Positions 25,584 to 33,154 of a DNA stretch of 64,000 nucleotides are shown here, piece by piece. Origin of the DNA: Solirhodobacter olei (lineage in GTDB: Bacteria > Pseudomonadota > Alphaproteobacteria > Rhodobacterales > Rhodobacteraceae); NCBI RefSeq assembly GCF_004010155.1, contig NZ_RRYH01000005.1, positions 186,001-250,000 of the forward strand. Reading direction: 5' to 3'. The notes beneath the pieces are model-generated. The model was not told the DNA's origin. It saw only the letters and a list, made by a program, of their open reading frames with translations, and ran no database searches. Made by a program: the position numbers and the translations under genes. Position 1 is the stretch's first letter. Each line of letters opens with the position of its first letter.

Positions 25584-26447
25584 CTAGAGGCCGTGGCTCC
25601 GGTCGTAAGAGTTCGGCTCGGGGCTGTGCCAGCCGGCGAGGGCACCCGCGGCGGGACGGAAGACCTCCACCAGCATCGGATGGCAGGCGGCCGTGTCGCT
25701 TGAATGCTCGGTCGAGCAGTCGCCGCCCGGACAGGCAGAGAGGCTGCCCAGAAGGTCGATCTCGGCGAACATCTCCAGGTAATCGCCGGGGCGGACTGGC
25801 GAGGCCTTCATGAAGTACTGCCCGGTCTCGGGCACGAAACCCGTACACATGAAGACGTTCAGGACGTCATGCACCAGCGCCTCGGCCTCCGCCGGGGCGA
25901 GGTTGCGGGCCTCGGCCAGGGCGCGGGTGAGGTTGGAATGGCAGCAGTGATGGTAGGTGCCACCCGCCAGAAGCCGGTTCGTGTAGGGGTCGCAGCGGGT
26001 GCCGATCACGTCATGAACCGATCCCCCGAAGCTGTCGAAGCCGTACCAGTCGAGCGTATCGGCCGTAATCGTCGCAATAGGCCGCATCCAGGGTAAGGAG
26101 GACCACATTCGATCCCCCGTCGACAGATGCGTGCCGTGCAGTGCGCGGGTCTTTCCGGAGTAGAACCGCTCGGACAGGTTCGCGGCGTTCCAGAGGTTGA
26201 GGTCGCCCACCTGGGGCCCCTCGATGCAGGTTATACGGAAGAAGCTGCCGGCCGGCACCTCGAAACATCCGGCGTCGCGCGGGGCGATCACGATTTCGGC
26301 CACCTTTTCTGCCCCCCCGCGGGCGGCGCGGTAAAGGGCGAGATCGGGCGCGGGCAGGGTTTCCGGCGGATAGGCCACGACGGGCGCGATGGCCCGGCGG
26401 GTGGCCGCATCAGCGGGGGCGGCGGTTTCCGGGTGGGAGAGTTTCAT
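25584..26447 (-). CDS. DUF1989 / urea carboxylase-associated family protein
   Basis: 287 residues from the start at 26447 (MKLSHPETA), which follows GAGGAG. Family markers: VPAGSFFRITCIEGPQVGDL, the GGTYHHCCHSNL block with a likely metal site, DVLNVFMCTGF and ACPGGDCS. Homologues usually accompany urea carboxylase or urea/guanidine transport genes and a role in that nitrogen chemistry is suspected. No urea carboxylase lies nearby. It is downstream of the sdh genes on the same strand. Confidence 0.82.
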   Translation of the reverse strand: MKLSHPETAAPADAATRRAIAPVVAYPPETLPAPDLALYRAARGGAEKVAEIVIAPRDAGCFEVPAGSFFRITCIEGPQVGDLNLWNAANLSERFYSGKTRALHGTHLSTGDRMWSSLPWMRPIATITADTLDWYGFDSFGGSVHDVIGTRCDPYTNRLLAGGTYHHCCHSNLTRALAEARNLAPAEAEALVHDVLNVFMCTGFVPETGQYFMKASPVRPGDYLEMFAEIDLLGSLSACPGGDCSTEHSSDTAACHPMLVEVFRPAAGALAGWHSPEPNSYDRSHGL

Positions 26448-26497
26448 CGCGGCTCCTCGGGCTTTTGGCGGCACGATGGGGGTGCCGCCCGCCAGCG

Positions 26498-26701
26498 TCA
26501 AGCCGCCCGGTCACGCAGGCAGTCGCGGGGCCGCTTGCCGGGGTCGAGGTCCATCTCTGCCCCGCAGGCGGCGCAGCGGAAATGCCCCGGCGCGACGGAA
26601 CGATCCTCGCGCCAGCGGCAGGCGCGGGTGAGAGTCGAACCGCGCCGCATCCACCACATGCCGAAGAAGATGGCGATGATGACGATCGGGAAGAGGGCCA
26701 C
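26498..26701 (-). CDS. Small membrane-anchored protein with cysteine pair
   Basis: 67 residues: an N-terminal transmembrane helix (LFPIVIIAIFFGMWWMRRG) and a basic cytoplasmic part containing CAACG and a further Cys (CLRDRAA), a possible zinc site. The start lies ten bases after the sdhB stop, so it belongs to the sdh transcript. I recall similar short frames next to sdhB in Rhodobacteraceae. Function unknown. Confidence 0.65.
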   Translation of the reverse strand: MALFPIVIIAIFFGMWWMRRGSTLTRACRWREDRSVAPGHFRCAACGAEMDLDPGKRPRDCLRDRAA

Positions 26702-26711
26702 GCTTTTGCCC

Positions 26712-27491
26712 TCAGACCACCCGCTCCACCATCATGTGCTTGATCTCCGCGATCGCCTTGGCCGGGTTCAGCCCCTTCGGGCAGGTCTTGGCGCAGTTCA
26801 TGATCGTATGGCAGCGGTAGAGCTTGAACGGATCCTCCAGATCGTCCAGCCGCTCACCCGTCGCCTCGTCGCGCGAGTCAATGATCCAGCGGTAGGCATG
26901 AAGCAGAGCCGCCGGGCCAAGGTAGCGGTCCGAGTTCCACCAGTAGCTCGGGCAAGCGGTGGAGCAGGACGCGCACATGACGCATTCATAGAGCCCGTCG
27001 AGCTTCTTGCGATCCTCGATCGACTGGCGCCATTCCTTCTGCGGCGCGTTCGTCTTGGTCTCGAGCCAGGGCATGATCGAGGCGTGCTGGGCGTAGAAAT
27101 GCGTCAGATCCGGCACCAGATCGCGCACGACCGCCATATGCGGCAGCGGGTAGATGCGGACATCGCCTTTGATCTCGTCGAGACCGTAAATGCAGGCAAG
27201 GTGGTTCGCCCCGTCGATGTTCATCGCGCAGGAGCCGCAGATCCCCTCGCGGCAGGAGCGCCGGAAGGTCAGCGTCGGATCGATCTCGTTCTTGATCTTG
27301 ATCAGCGCGTCGAGAACCATGGGCCCGCATTTGTCCATGTCGACGAAATAGGTGTCGACCCGCGGGTTCTCGCCGTCATCCGGCGTCCAGCGGTAGATCA
27401 GAAACTTGCGGACGTTCTTCGCACCTTCCGGCTTAGGCCAGGTCTTGCCGGTGCGGATCTTCGAGTTCTTGGGAAGTGTGAGCTGGACCAT
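26712..27491 (-). CDS. sdhB: Succinate dehydrogenase iron-sulfur subunit
   Basis: 259 residues, electron-transfer subunit of complex II at the inner membrane. The 2Fe-2S site is CREGICGSC plus the later Cys in HLACIYG. 4Fe-4S and 3Fe-4S ligands lie in [16 protein letters not shown] and [17 protein letters not shown]. Quinone-site Trp and His side chains are in the [21 protein letters not shown] block. It is separated from sdhA by a small lipoprotein gene. Confidence 0.97.
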   Translation of the reverse strand: MVQLTLPKNSKIRTGKTWPKPEGAKNVRKFLIYRWTPDDGENPRVDTYFVDMDKCGPMVLDALIKIKNEIDPTLTFRRSCREGICGSCAMNIDGANHLACIYGLDEIKGDVRIYPLPHMAVVRDLVPDLTHFYAQHASIMPWLETKTNAPQKEWRQSIEDRKKLDGLYECVMCASCSTACPSYWWNSDRYLGPAALLHAYRWIIDSRDEATGERLDDLEDPFKLYRCHTIMNCAKTCPKGLNPAKAIAEIKHMMVERVV

Positions 27492-27494
27492 CTG

Positions 27495-27797
27495 TCATCC
27501 CTTCCAGTCGGGTCGGTCATAAAGCGGCCGCCGCGGGGGCTGGCCGGATTCCCGCTGAACGCAGGAGGCATAGACTTGCGACGGGTCGCGACCCGTCAGC
27601 CAATCGGAGCTGATCTCGACATCGCCCTGGGCGAAGCGCGCCCCGCCGGTGCCGAAGCCGAAGCCCAGGGTGCCGCGCGGATGGCTGGCAAGCTGCGCCT
27701 GGCGGAAGCAGTCGGCCTCGGCCTGTTCGACCGGCACCGGGCCGCAGGCGGCCGCAAGGGCCGCCAGCGACAGGGCGCAGGCCGGGGCCGGACGCAT
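27495..27797 (-). CDS. Small putative lipoprotein inserted between sdhA and sdhB
   Basis: 100 residues from the ATG at 27797, just overlapping the sdhA stop; a TTG at 27803 is a less likely start. The N-terminus MRPAPACALSLAALAAACGP is a lipoprotein signal with lipobox LAAAC. The mature part is short, Gly- and Arg-rich, with two more Cys. No family function is known. Co-transcription with sdh suggests a role tied to complex II or merely an accessory gene kept in the operon. Confidence 0.7.
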   Translation of the reverse strand: MRPAPACALSLAALAAACGPVPVEQAEADCFRQAQLASHPRGTLGFGFGTGGARFAQGDVEISSDWLTGRDPSQVYASCVQRESGQPPRRPLYDRPDWKG

Positions 27798-27799
27798 GA

Positions 27800-29602
27800 T
27801 CAATAGACCCGCTTCTTCGGCGCGATCCGCTTCAGCTCGATCCCGCCATCGGCCTCGGCAGTCAGCGGATCTACATGCACCGGGCGGTAGTCGAGCGTCA
27901 CCTTGGTACCGTCGATCTTCGCCAGCGTGTGCTTGCGCCAGTTGGTGTCGTCGCGCTCGGGGTAATCCTCGTGCGCATGGGCGCCGCGGCTTTCCTTGCG
28001 CGCCTCGGCGCCAGTGATCGTGGCCAGCGCGTTGGGCATGAGGTTCGTCAGCTCCAGCGTCTCCATCAGGTCGGAGTTCCAGAACAGCGACCGGTCGGTC
28101 ACCGAGATGTCGGAAAGCTTCGCCGCCACCGCGTCCATCTTCTTGACGCCCTCGGCGAGCGTCTTGTCGGTACGGAAGACGGCTGCATCGGCCTGCATGG
28201 TGCGCTGCATCTCGAGCCGCAGATTCGCCGTCGGCACCGCGCCCTTGGCGTAGCGCAGCCCGTCGAACCGGGCGAGGATATCGTCCACCGCCGCTTTGTT
28301 CGTCGCCGGAACCGATGCGTCCTTGTCGATCACCTGCCCTGCCCGGATCGCCGCCGCGCGGCCGAAGACCACAAGGTCGATCAGCGAGTTGGAGCCAAGC
28401 CGGTTCGCGCCATGAACCGAGGCGCAGCCCGCCTCGCCCACCGCCATCAGGCCGGGGAAGATCTGGTCCGGACTCTCGGTCGTCGGGTTCAGCACCTCGC
28501 CCCAGTAGTTCGTCGGGATGCCGCCCATGTTGTAATGCACCGTCGGCAGGACCGGGATCGGCTGCTTGGTCACATCGACACCGGCGAAGATGCGGGCGCT
28601 TTCCGAGATGCCCGGCAGTCGTTCCTGCAGCGTCTCGGCCGGGATGTGGGAAAGGTTGAGGAAGATGTGGTCCTTCTCCTCGCCCACGCCGCGGCCCTCG
28701 CGGATCTCCATCGTCATGCAGCGCGAGACGACGTCGCGGCTGGCGAGATCCTTGTAGTGGGGCGCGTAGCGTTCCATGAACCGCTCGCCCTCGGAGTTCG
28801 TCAGATACCCGCCCTCGCCACGCGCGCCTTCCGTGATCAGGCAGCCGGAGCCGTAGATCCCGGTGGGGTGGAACTGCACGAATTCCATGTCCTGCAGCGC
28901 GAGGCCCGCGCGCGCCACCATGCCGCCGCCGTCGCCGGTGCAGGTATGCGCCGAGGTGGCGGAGAAATAGGCCCGGCCATAGCCGCCGGTGGCCAGCACC
29001 ACGGTCTTGGCGTTGAAGACATGGATCGTGCCGTCATCGAGCTTCCAGGCCACGATGCCGGTGCAGGCGCCATCGGTGATGACCAGGTCGATGGCGAAAT
29101 ATTCGATGAAGAACTCGGCCTTTTGCTTCAGAGACTGGCCGTAGAGCGTGTGCAGGATCGCGTGGCCGGTCCGGTCGGCCGCGGCGCAGGTGCGCTGCAC
29201 GGGCGGGCCCTCGCCGAACTCGGTGGTGTGGCCGCCGAAGGGGCGCTGGTAGATCTTGCCCTCTTCTGTGCGCGAGAAGGGCACGCCGTAATGTTCCAGC
29301 TCGTAGACCGCGGCCGGGGCGGCGCGGACCATGTATTCCATCGCGTCGGTGTCGCCGAGCCAGTCAGAGCCCTTGATCGTGTCGTAGAGGTGCCACTGCC
29401 AGTTGTCGGGCCCCATGTTCGAAAGGCTCGCGGCGATGCCGCCCTGCGCCGCGACCGTGTGCGAGCGAGTCGGGAAGACCTTGGTCACGCAGGCTGTGCG
29501 CAGCCCCTGCTCGGCCATGCCCAGCGTCGCGCGCAGCCCCGCGCCACCGGCGCCCACCACGACGACGTCATAGTCATGGGTTTCATATTCGTAGGCTGCC
29601 AT
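27800..29602 (-). CDS. sdhA: Succinate dehydrogenase flavoprotein subunit
   Basis: 600 residues. FAD-binding [21 protein letters not shown] at the N-terminus, the covalent-flavin His region [15 protein letters not shown], substrate-site blocks [10 protein letters not shown] and [13 protein letters not shown], and the C-terminal [14 protein letters not shown]. It oxidises succinate to fumarate in the TCA cycle, the point where ethylmalonyl-CoA pathway products enter. GGAG precedes the ATG. The upstream sdhD stop is three bases away. Confidence 0.97.
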   Translation of the reverse strand: MAAYEYETHDYDVVVVGAGGAGLRATLGMAEQGLRTACVTKVFPTRSHTVAAQGGIAASLSNMGPDNWQWHLYDTIKGSDWLGDTDAMEYMVRAAPAAVYELEHYGVPFSRTEEGKIYQRPFGGHTTEFGEGPPVQRTCAAADRTGHAILHTLYGQSLKQKAEFFIEYFAIDLVITDGACTGIVAWKLDDGTIHVFNAKTVVLATGGYGRAYFSATSAHTCTGDGGGMVARAGLALQDMEFVQFHPTGIYGSGCLITEGARGEGGYLTNSEGERFMERYAPHYKDLASRDVVSRCMTMEIREGRGVGEEKDHIFLNLSHIPAETLQERLPGISESARIFAGVDVTKQPIPVLPTVHYNMGGIPTNYWGEVLNPTTESPDQIFPGLMAVGEAGCASVHGANRLGSNSLIDLVVFGRAAAIRAGQVIDKDASVPATNKAAVDDILARFDGLRYAKGAVPTANLRLEMQRTMQADAAVFRTDKTLAEGVKKMDAVAAKLSDISVTDRSLFWNSDLMETLELTNLMPNALATITGAEARKESRGAHAHEDYPERDDTNWRKHTLAKIDGTKVTLDYRPVHVDPLTAEADGGIELKRIAPKKRVY

Positions 29603-29605
29603 GCG

Positions 29606-29989
29606 TCAGGCTCCGTGGCTCAGCGCGAGGCGGACGAGGGCCAGGATGCCCGTCGCCATCGCGGCATAGGTTATGCAGGTCACCGCGATGATCAGCGCCT
29701 TGCGCGTCACGCCGTGCCAGTAGTCCTCGATCATCATCTGCGCGCCCATCTTCAGGTGATGCAGGGCGGTGATGACCGTCAGCCCCGCCACTATCGCCGG
29801 GAAGGGCCGGGCGTAATAGGCGGTGACCTCGGCGTAGCTGTGGCCGAGGATATGGCCGAAGGTGAAGATGAAGAGCGGCACCAGGATCACAAGCGCCACC
29901 GCGCTCACCTGCATCGACCAGTGGTGATGCGTCCCGGTATGGGCGGCCCCGAGGCCCGTCGCGCGCTTGCGGTCGGTCAGATATTGCAT
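29606..29989 (-). CDS. sdhD: Succinate dehydrogenase membrane anchor subunit SdhD
   Basis: 127 residues from the ATG at 29989 with GGGGGCGAG upstream; the frame is open farther but without a better start. Three transmembrane helices; motif HHWSMQVSAVALVILVPLF and TALHHLKMGAQMMIEDYWHG, the latter giving the conserved Asp-Tyr of the quinone site. Lies between sdhC and sdhA. Confidence 0.92.
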   Translation of the reverse strand: MQYLTDRKRATGLGAAHTGTHHHWSMQVSAVALVILVPLFIFTFGHILGHSYAEVTAYYARPFPAIVAGLTVITALHHLKMGAQMMIEDYWHGVTRKALIIAVTCITYAAMATGILALVRLALSHGA

Positions 29990-30000
29990 CGCTCGCCCCC

Positions 30001-30390
30001 TCAGATCACGATCGCGGTCAGGATCGTCAGCACGACCGAGCCGATTATGACGCCCCAGCCGAGCTTCGTCGCCATCTCGATCTCCAGCCCGCGGCCCGAG
30101 TCCCACCACAGGTGCCGCAGCCCGGCGAGGAAATGGTACCAGACGGCCCAGAGCGACAGGAACATGACGAGCTGGCCGATCCAGCTTGTGATCACAAAGT
30201 TGGCAACATTGAAGTACGACTGCGAAGTCGCCGCGGCCAGAAGCCACCAGACGATCAGCACCGCGGCCACGATCAGCGCATTGCCTGTGATTCGAGTGAT
30301 GATCGAGGTGACGGACGTGATCTGAGGCCTGTAATACGGCCCGAGCATGAACGGCGACAACGGCCGTTGCGGCGCTTTTGCCTCTGCCAT
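30001..30390 (-). CDS. sdhC: Succinate dehydrogenase cytochrome b556 subunit SdhC
   Basis: 129 residues from the ATG at 30390 (MAEAKAPQRPLSPF) with GAGAGG upstream. Ser and Arg of the quinone site are in TSIITRITGNAL, and the heme-ligand His is probably His86 in WYHFLAGLRHLWWDSG. Three transmembrane helices. First gene of sdhCDA-x-B. The coding sequence contains TTGTGATCACAA (30186-30197), identical to a palindrome upstream of the gene. Confidence 0.93.
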   Translation of the reverse strand: MAEAKAPQRPLSPFMLGPYYRPQITSVTSIITRITGNALIVAAVLIVWWLLAAATSQSYFNVANFVITSWIGQLVMFLSLWAVWYHFLAGLRHLWWDSGRGLEIEMATKLGWGVIIGSVVLTILTAIVI

Positions 30391-30535
30391 GGCGATTCCT
30401 CTCTCTTGCAACCGGCCGGGAGCGGCGCCCGGTCGAGGTCTCCGACCCGATCAATAGAGGTTTTTTCGCCCAAGTCACGTCCCGAGGCGGGACGGAACGC
30501 CAAATTGAGGCTGCAAATGCAGAAAAATCACCGGA

Positions 30536-30567
30536 CGTGATCACGCGCCGGATCGTTGTGATCACAA
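30536..30567. promoter_or_regulatory. Pair of GTGATCAC palindromes upstream of sdhC
   Basis: CGTGATCACG (30536-30545) and TTGTGATCACAA (30556-30567) are both perfect palindromes with centres 21 bases apart, two helical turns. They lie between the mch stop and sdhC, about 145-175 bases before the sdhC start. A third copy, identical to the second, is inside sdhC at 30186-30197. This is a candidate operator for an unidentified dimeric regulator. Confidence 0.5.
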
Positions 30568-30584
30568 GATCGCAGAAAACCCGG

Positions 30585-31613
30585 CTACCGCGGGATCAGG
30601 ACCCAGTAGTCGAGGTCCAGCAGCACCTCGGGCAAGTATTTGCCCTCCGCCCCCCTGAGCGCGAAGGGCGCCGCGCCCTCCTTCACCGCCACCAGCCGCA
30701 GCCGCAGCGCACCGACGCTCGGCACCCCGGTCTCGGCCTTGTCGAGCACCTCCGACCAGGCACGCACCGTGTCGCCCGCGAAACAGGGATTGGCGTGGGT
30801 GCCGCCGTTAAGCGCCACGATCATCTGGGCGTTTGCGAGCCCGTTGAAGCTCAGCGCGCGGGCAAGGCTGATGACATGGCCGCCGTAGATCAGCCGCCGC
30901 CCGTCGGGCCGCCGGGTGGCGTCGAAATGCACCTTGGCCGTGTTCTGCCAGAGGCGGGTGGCGAGCATGTGCTCGGCCTCCTCCACCGTCACGCCGTCGA
31001 CATGGTCGATGGTCTCGCCCACGGCATAATCGCCCCAGCGGTGCGGCTCGCCCGCAAGCGAGAAGTCGTAGCCCTCGAAACGCAGCCCCTCGGACACCAC
31101 CAGCGCCTCCGCCGGGACCGCTTTCGCCAGTTCAGGCACCACCGGCTCGGCCGCGGGTCCGCTGCCGCGCTTTTTCACCAGCACCCAGCGGACGTATTCC
31201 AGCACCGCCTCGCCGTGCTGGTTCAGCCCGGTCGTGCGCACCCAGACCACACCGGCCGCGCCGCCGGAGGTCTCCCTGAGCCCGATCACCTCGGACCTTG
31301 CGCGCAGCGTGTCACCCGGCCAGACCGGGTGCAGCCAGCGGCCCTCGGCATAGCCGAGATTGGCCACCGCGTTCAGCGAGATGTCCGGAACAGTCTTGCC
31401 GAAGACCAGGTGGAAGGCCGCGAGATCGTCGATCGGCGAGGCCTTGAGACCACAGGCCCGCGCGAATTCGTCGGAGGAATAAAGTGCCCCCCGCGCAGGG
31501 TAGAGCGCGTGGTAAAGTGCCCTTTCCCCGCCCGAGACGGTGCGCGGCACGGCATGGGCGATCACCTCGCCCAGGCGGTAGTCCTCGAAGAAACGGCCCG
31601 CGCCGGTCTTCAT
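30585..31613 (-). CDS. mch: Mesaconyl-CoA hydratase (beta-methylmalyl-CoA dehydratase)
   Basis: 342 residues from the ATG at 31613; an alternative ATG at 31625 overlaps the upstream gene. Two MaoC-like hotdog halves. The N-terminus MKTGAGRFFEDYRLGEVI and the blocks FGKTVPDISLNAVANLGYAEGR, HVDGVTVEEAEHMLATRLWQNTAKVHF and IYGGHVISLARALSFNGLAN match the Rhodobacter enzyme as I remember it. It interconverts mesaconyl-CoA and beta-methylmalyl-CoA late in the ethylmalonyl-CoA pathway. Co-directional with mcl2 and nnrU. Confidence 0.95.
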   Translation of the reverse strand: MKTGAGRFFEDYRLGEVIAHAVPRTVSGGERALYHALYPARGALYSSDEFARACGLKASPIDDLAAFHLVFGKTVPDISLNAVANLGYAEGRWLHPVWPGDTLRARSEVIGLRETSGGAAGVVWVRTTGLNQHGEAVLEYVRWVLVKKRGSGPAAEPVVPELAKAVPAEALVVSEGLRFEGYDFSLAGEPHRWGDYAVGETIDHVDGVTVEEAEHMLATRLWQNTAKVHFDATRRPDGRRLIYGGHVISLARALSFNGLANAQMIVALNGGTHANPCFAGDTVRAWSEVLDKAETGVPSVGALRLRLVAVKEGAAPFALRGAEGKYLPEVLLDLDYWVLIPR

Positions 31614-31617
31614 CGTG

Positions 31618-32172
31618 TCACCCATAAGTTCCGGTGAACGGGTTGAGGCCCAGCATCATGTGGATCTTGGTGATCAGCCCGTACATCACCAGCGCGATCA
31701 CGACGAGGACGAGATCCCGCTTGATCCCGCCGGGGGCCGGCCGAACCCAGGGCCCGGCGCGGTTGATCGACGCCATCTCGACCACGGCCCAGAGGCCGAT
31801 ACCGCCGAAAAGCACGATTGAGGCCCAGTCGTTATGCACGATCAGATGCGCGACCGCCCAGAGCACCGTGCCCCAGAGCATCGGATGGCGGATCTTCGTC
31901 CACAGAACCCCCTTCGACATGCCCGCGCCGAAGACCACGACGGCGATCAGCATGATCAGGTTGTTCAGATGTCCCCCACCCGGGATCACGACGAGGCTCG
32001 CCATGCCCCCGGTCTGCCAGTAGCCCAGCACCATCAGCACCAGTGCGACCAGAAGCGCGAGCGCCACCACGCCGCGCCCGGCCCCGCCCATCGCCGCCCG
32101 CGCCCCCGGCGCGAACCGCTTGAAGAGATGCGCGAGCCACCAGAGTGCCACGCCGAGAATGAGAAGCTCCAT
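31618..32172 (-). CDS. NnrU-family integral membrane protein
   Basis: 184 residues from the ATG at 32172 after GAGGGAGGG. Five or six hydrophobic helices; RHPMLWGTVLWAVAHLIVHND is the NnrU/isoprenylcysteine-methyltransferase-like signature. NnrU was named from nitrate/nitrite reductase regulons and is related to the 15-cis-zeta-carotene isomerase Z-ISO; the biochemical role is unclear. It is packed between mcl2 (10-base gap) and mch (gap or overlap of a few bases), so all three form an operon. Confidence 0.85.
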   Translation of the reverse strand: MELLILGVALWWLAHLFKRFAPGARAAMGGAGRGVVALALLVALVLMVLGYWQTGGMASLVVIPGGGHLNNLIMLIAVVVFGAGMSKGVLWTKIRHPMLWGTVLWAVAHLIVHNDWASIVLFGGIGLWAVVEMASINRAGPWVRPAPGGIKRDLVLVVIALVMYGLITKIHMMLGLNPFTGTYG

Positions 32173-32182
32173 TATCCCTCCC

Positions 32183-33067
32183 TCAGGATGCCTTGAGTAC
32201 CTGTTCCGCCACCGCCGCCTCCATCGCGGCGATCGCCTCGGCCCGGGCCAGAAGCCGCTCGGCCGTTGCGACATGGAGATTTTCCACGATCCGCCCGTCA
32301 AGCACCGCAACGCCCTGACCCGCCGCCCGGGCCGCCTCGAAGGCTGCGATCTGGCGGCGGGCGAGGTCCAGCTCCTCCGCGCCGGGCGCGAAGGCGCGGT
32401 TGGCGATCTCGATCTGGCGCGGGTGGATCACGGTCTTGCCGTCGAAGCCCATGTCGCGCCCTTGAGCGCATTCGGCCGCGGTGCCGGCGTCGTCCTTGAA
32501 GGCGTTGTAGACCCCATCGAGGCAGATCCGCCCCTCCGCCCGCGCGGCAAGAAGCGCCAGTTGCAGGCTGGTCATCAGGGGCATCCGGTCGGGCCGAGCG
32601 CGACAGCCGAGGTCCTTGGTCAGGTCGTTGGTGCCAAGCACAAAGCCCTGCATCCGGGGATGGGCGGCGATCTCGGCCGCGTTCAGAACGCCCTTCGGGG
32701 TCTCGATCATCGCCCAGAGCGGGACCTTCGGCAGAACCTCGGCCACCGCCTGAACATCGGCCGCGGAGCCGACCTTGGGGATCAGCACCGCGTCGGGCGC
32801 GGCGCGGGCCATCAACGCTGCATCCGCCGCGCCCCACTCGGTGTCGAAGCCGTTGATCCGCACGATCCGCGCGCGGCGGCCGAAATCCATCTGCGGCAGC
32901 GCATCGGCGAGAAAGGCGCGGGCAGAGGCCTTCTCCTCCGGCGCCACGGCATCTTCCAGGTCGAAGATGATCCCGTCGCAGGCCAGCATCTGCGCCTTTT
33001 CGAGCGCGCGCTGTCGCGAGGCCGGGATGTAGAGAACCGAGCGCCAGGGCCTCGCGTGCGGATCCAT
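32183..33067 (-). CDS. mcl2: (3S)-malyl-CoA thioesterase (Mcl2)
   Basis: 294 residues, CitE/HpcH aldolase superfamily. The sequence RSVLYIPASRQRALEKAQ, GIIFDLEDAVAPEEK, VLIPKVGSAADVQAVA, MIETPKGVLNAAEIAAHPR, GTNDLTKDLG and DMGFDGKTVIHPRQIEIAN matches the Rhodobacter sphaeroides Mcl2 thioesterase I remember, not the longer Mcl1 lyase. Mcl2 hydrolyses malyl-CoA to malate, pulling the lyase reaction forward. AGGAG precedes the ATG, and a 16-base palindrome (33090-33105) lies just upstream. Confidence 0.9.
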   Translation of the reverse strand: MDPHARPWRSVLYIPASRQRALEKAQMLACDGIIFDLEDAVAPEEKASARAFLADALPQMDFGRRARIVRINGFDTEWGAADAALMARAAPDAVLIPKVGSAADVQAVAEVLPKVPLWAMIETPKGVLNAAEIAAHPRMQGFVLGTNDLTKDLGCRARPDRMPLMTSLQLALLAARAEGRICLDGVYNAFKDDAGTAAECAQGRDMGFDGKTVIHPRQIEIANRAFAPGAEELDLARRQIAAFEAARAAGQGVAVLDGRIVENLHVATAERLLARAEAIAAMEAAVAEQVLKAS

Positions 33068-33089
33068 ATGCGTCTCCTAGACCGTCAGA

Positions 33090-33105
33090 TTCGTGCTAAC
33101 ACGAA
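33090..33105. promoter_or_regulatory. Palindrome upstream of mcl2
   Basis: TTCGTG-CTAA-CACGAA, centred about 31 bases before the mcl2 start codon. It is a perfect 6-bp inverted repeat and could be an operator or an mRNA hairpin. Confidence 0.4.
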
Positions 33106-33154
33106 CGGACAGCCCGGGCGAGTGCGCAATCGGTCGCCCCGGGGGAGCGCGGGA

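Noticed and set aside
27875-30325. An 816-residue plus-strand frame opposite sdhA/sdhD/sdhC
   Set aside because: A GC-bias shadow of well-identified sdh genes with no recognisable domain.
30556-30567. TTGTGATCACAA as a CRP or FNR site
   Set aside because: CRP needs TGTGA-N6-TCACA and FNR TTGAT-N4-ATCAA; here the halves are contiguous with no spacer.
32183-33067. Assignment as Mcl1 malyl-CoA lyase
   Set aside because: The RSVLYIPxSxxRALEKAQ and DMGFDGKTVIHP pattern and shorter length match the Mcl2 thioesterase. Mcl1 has a different N-terminus and metal-site spacing.
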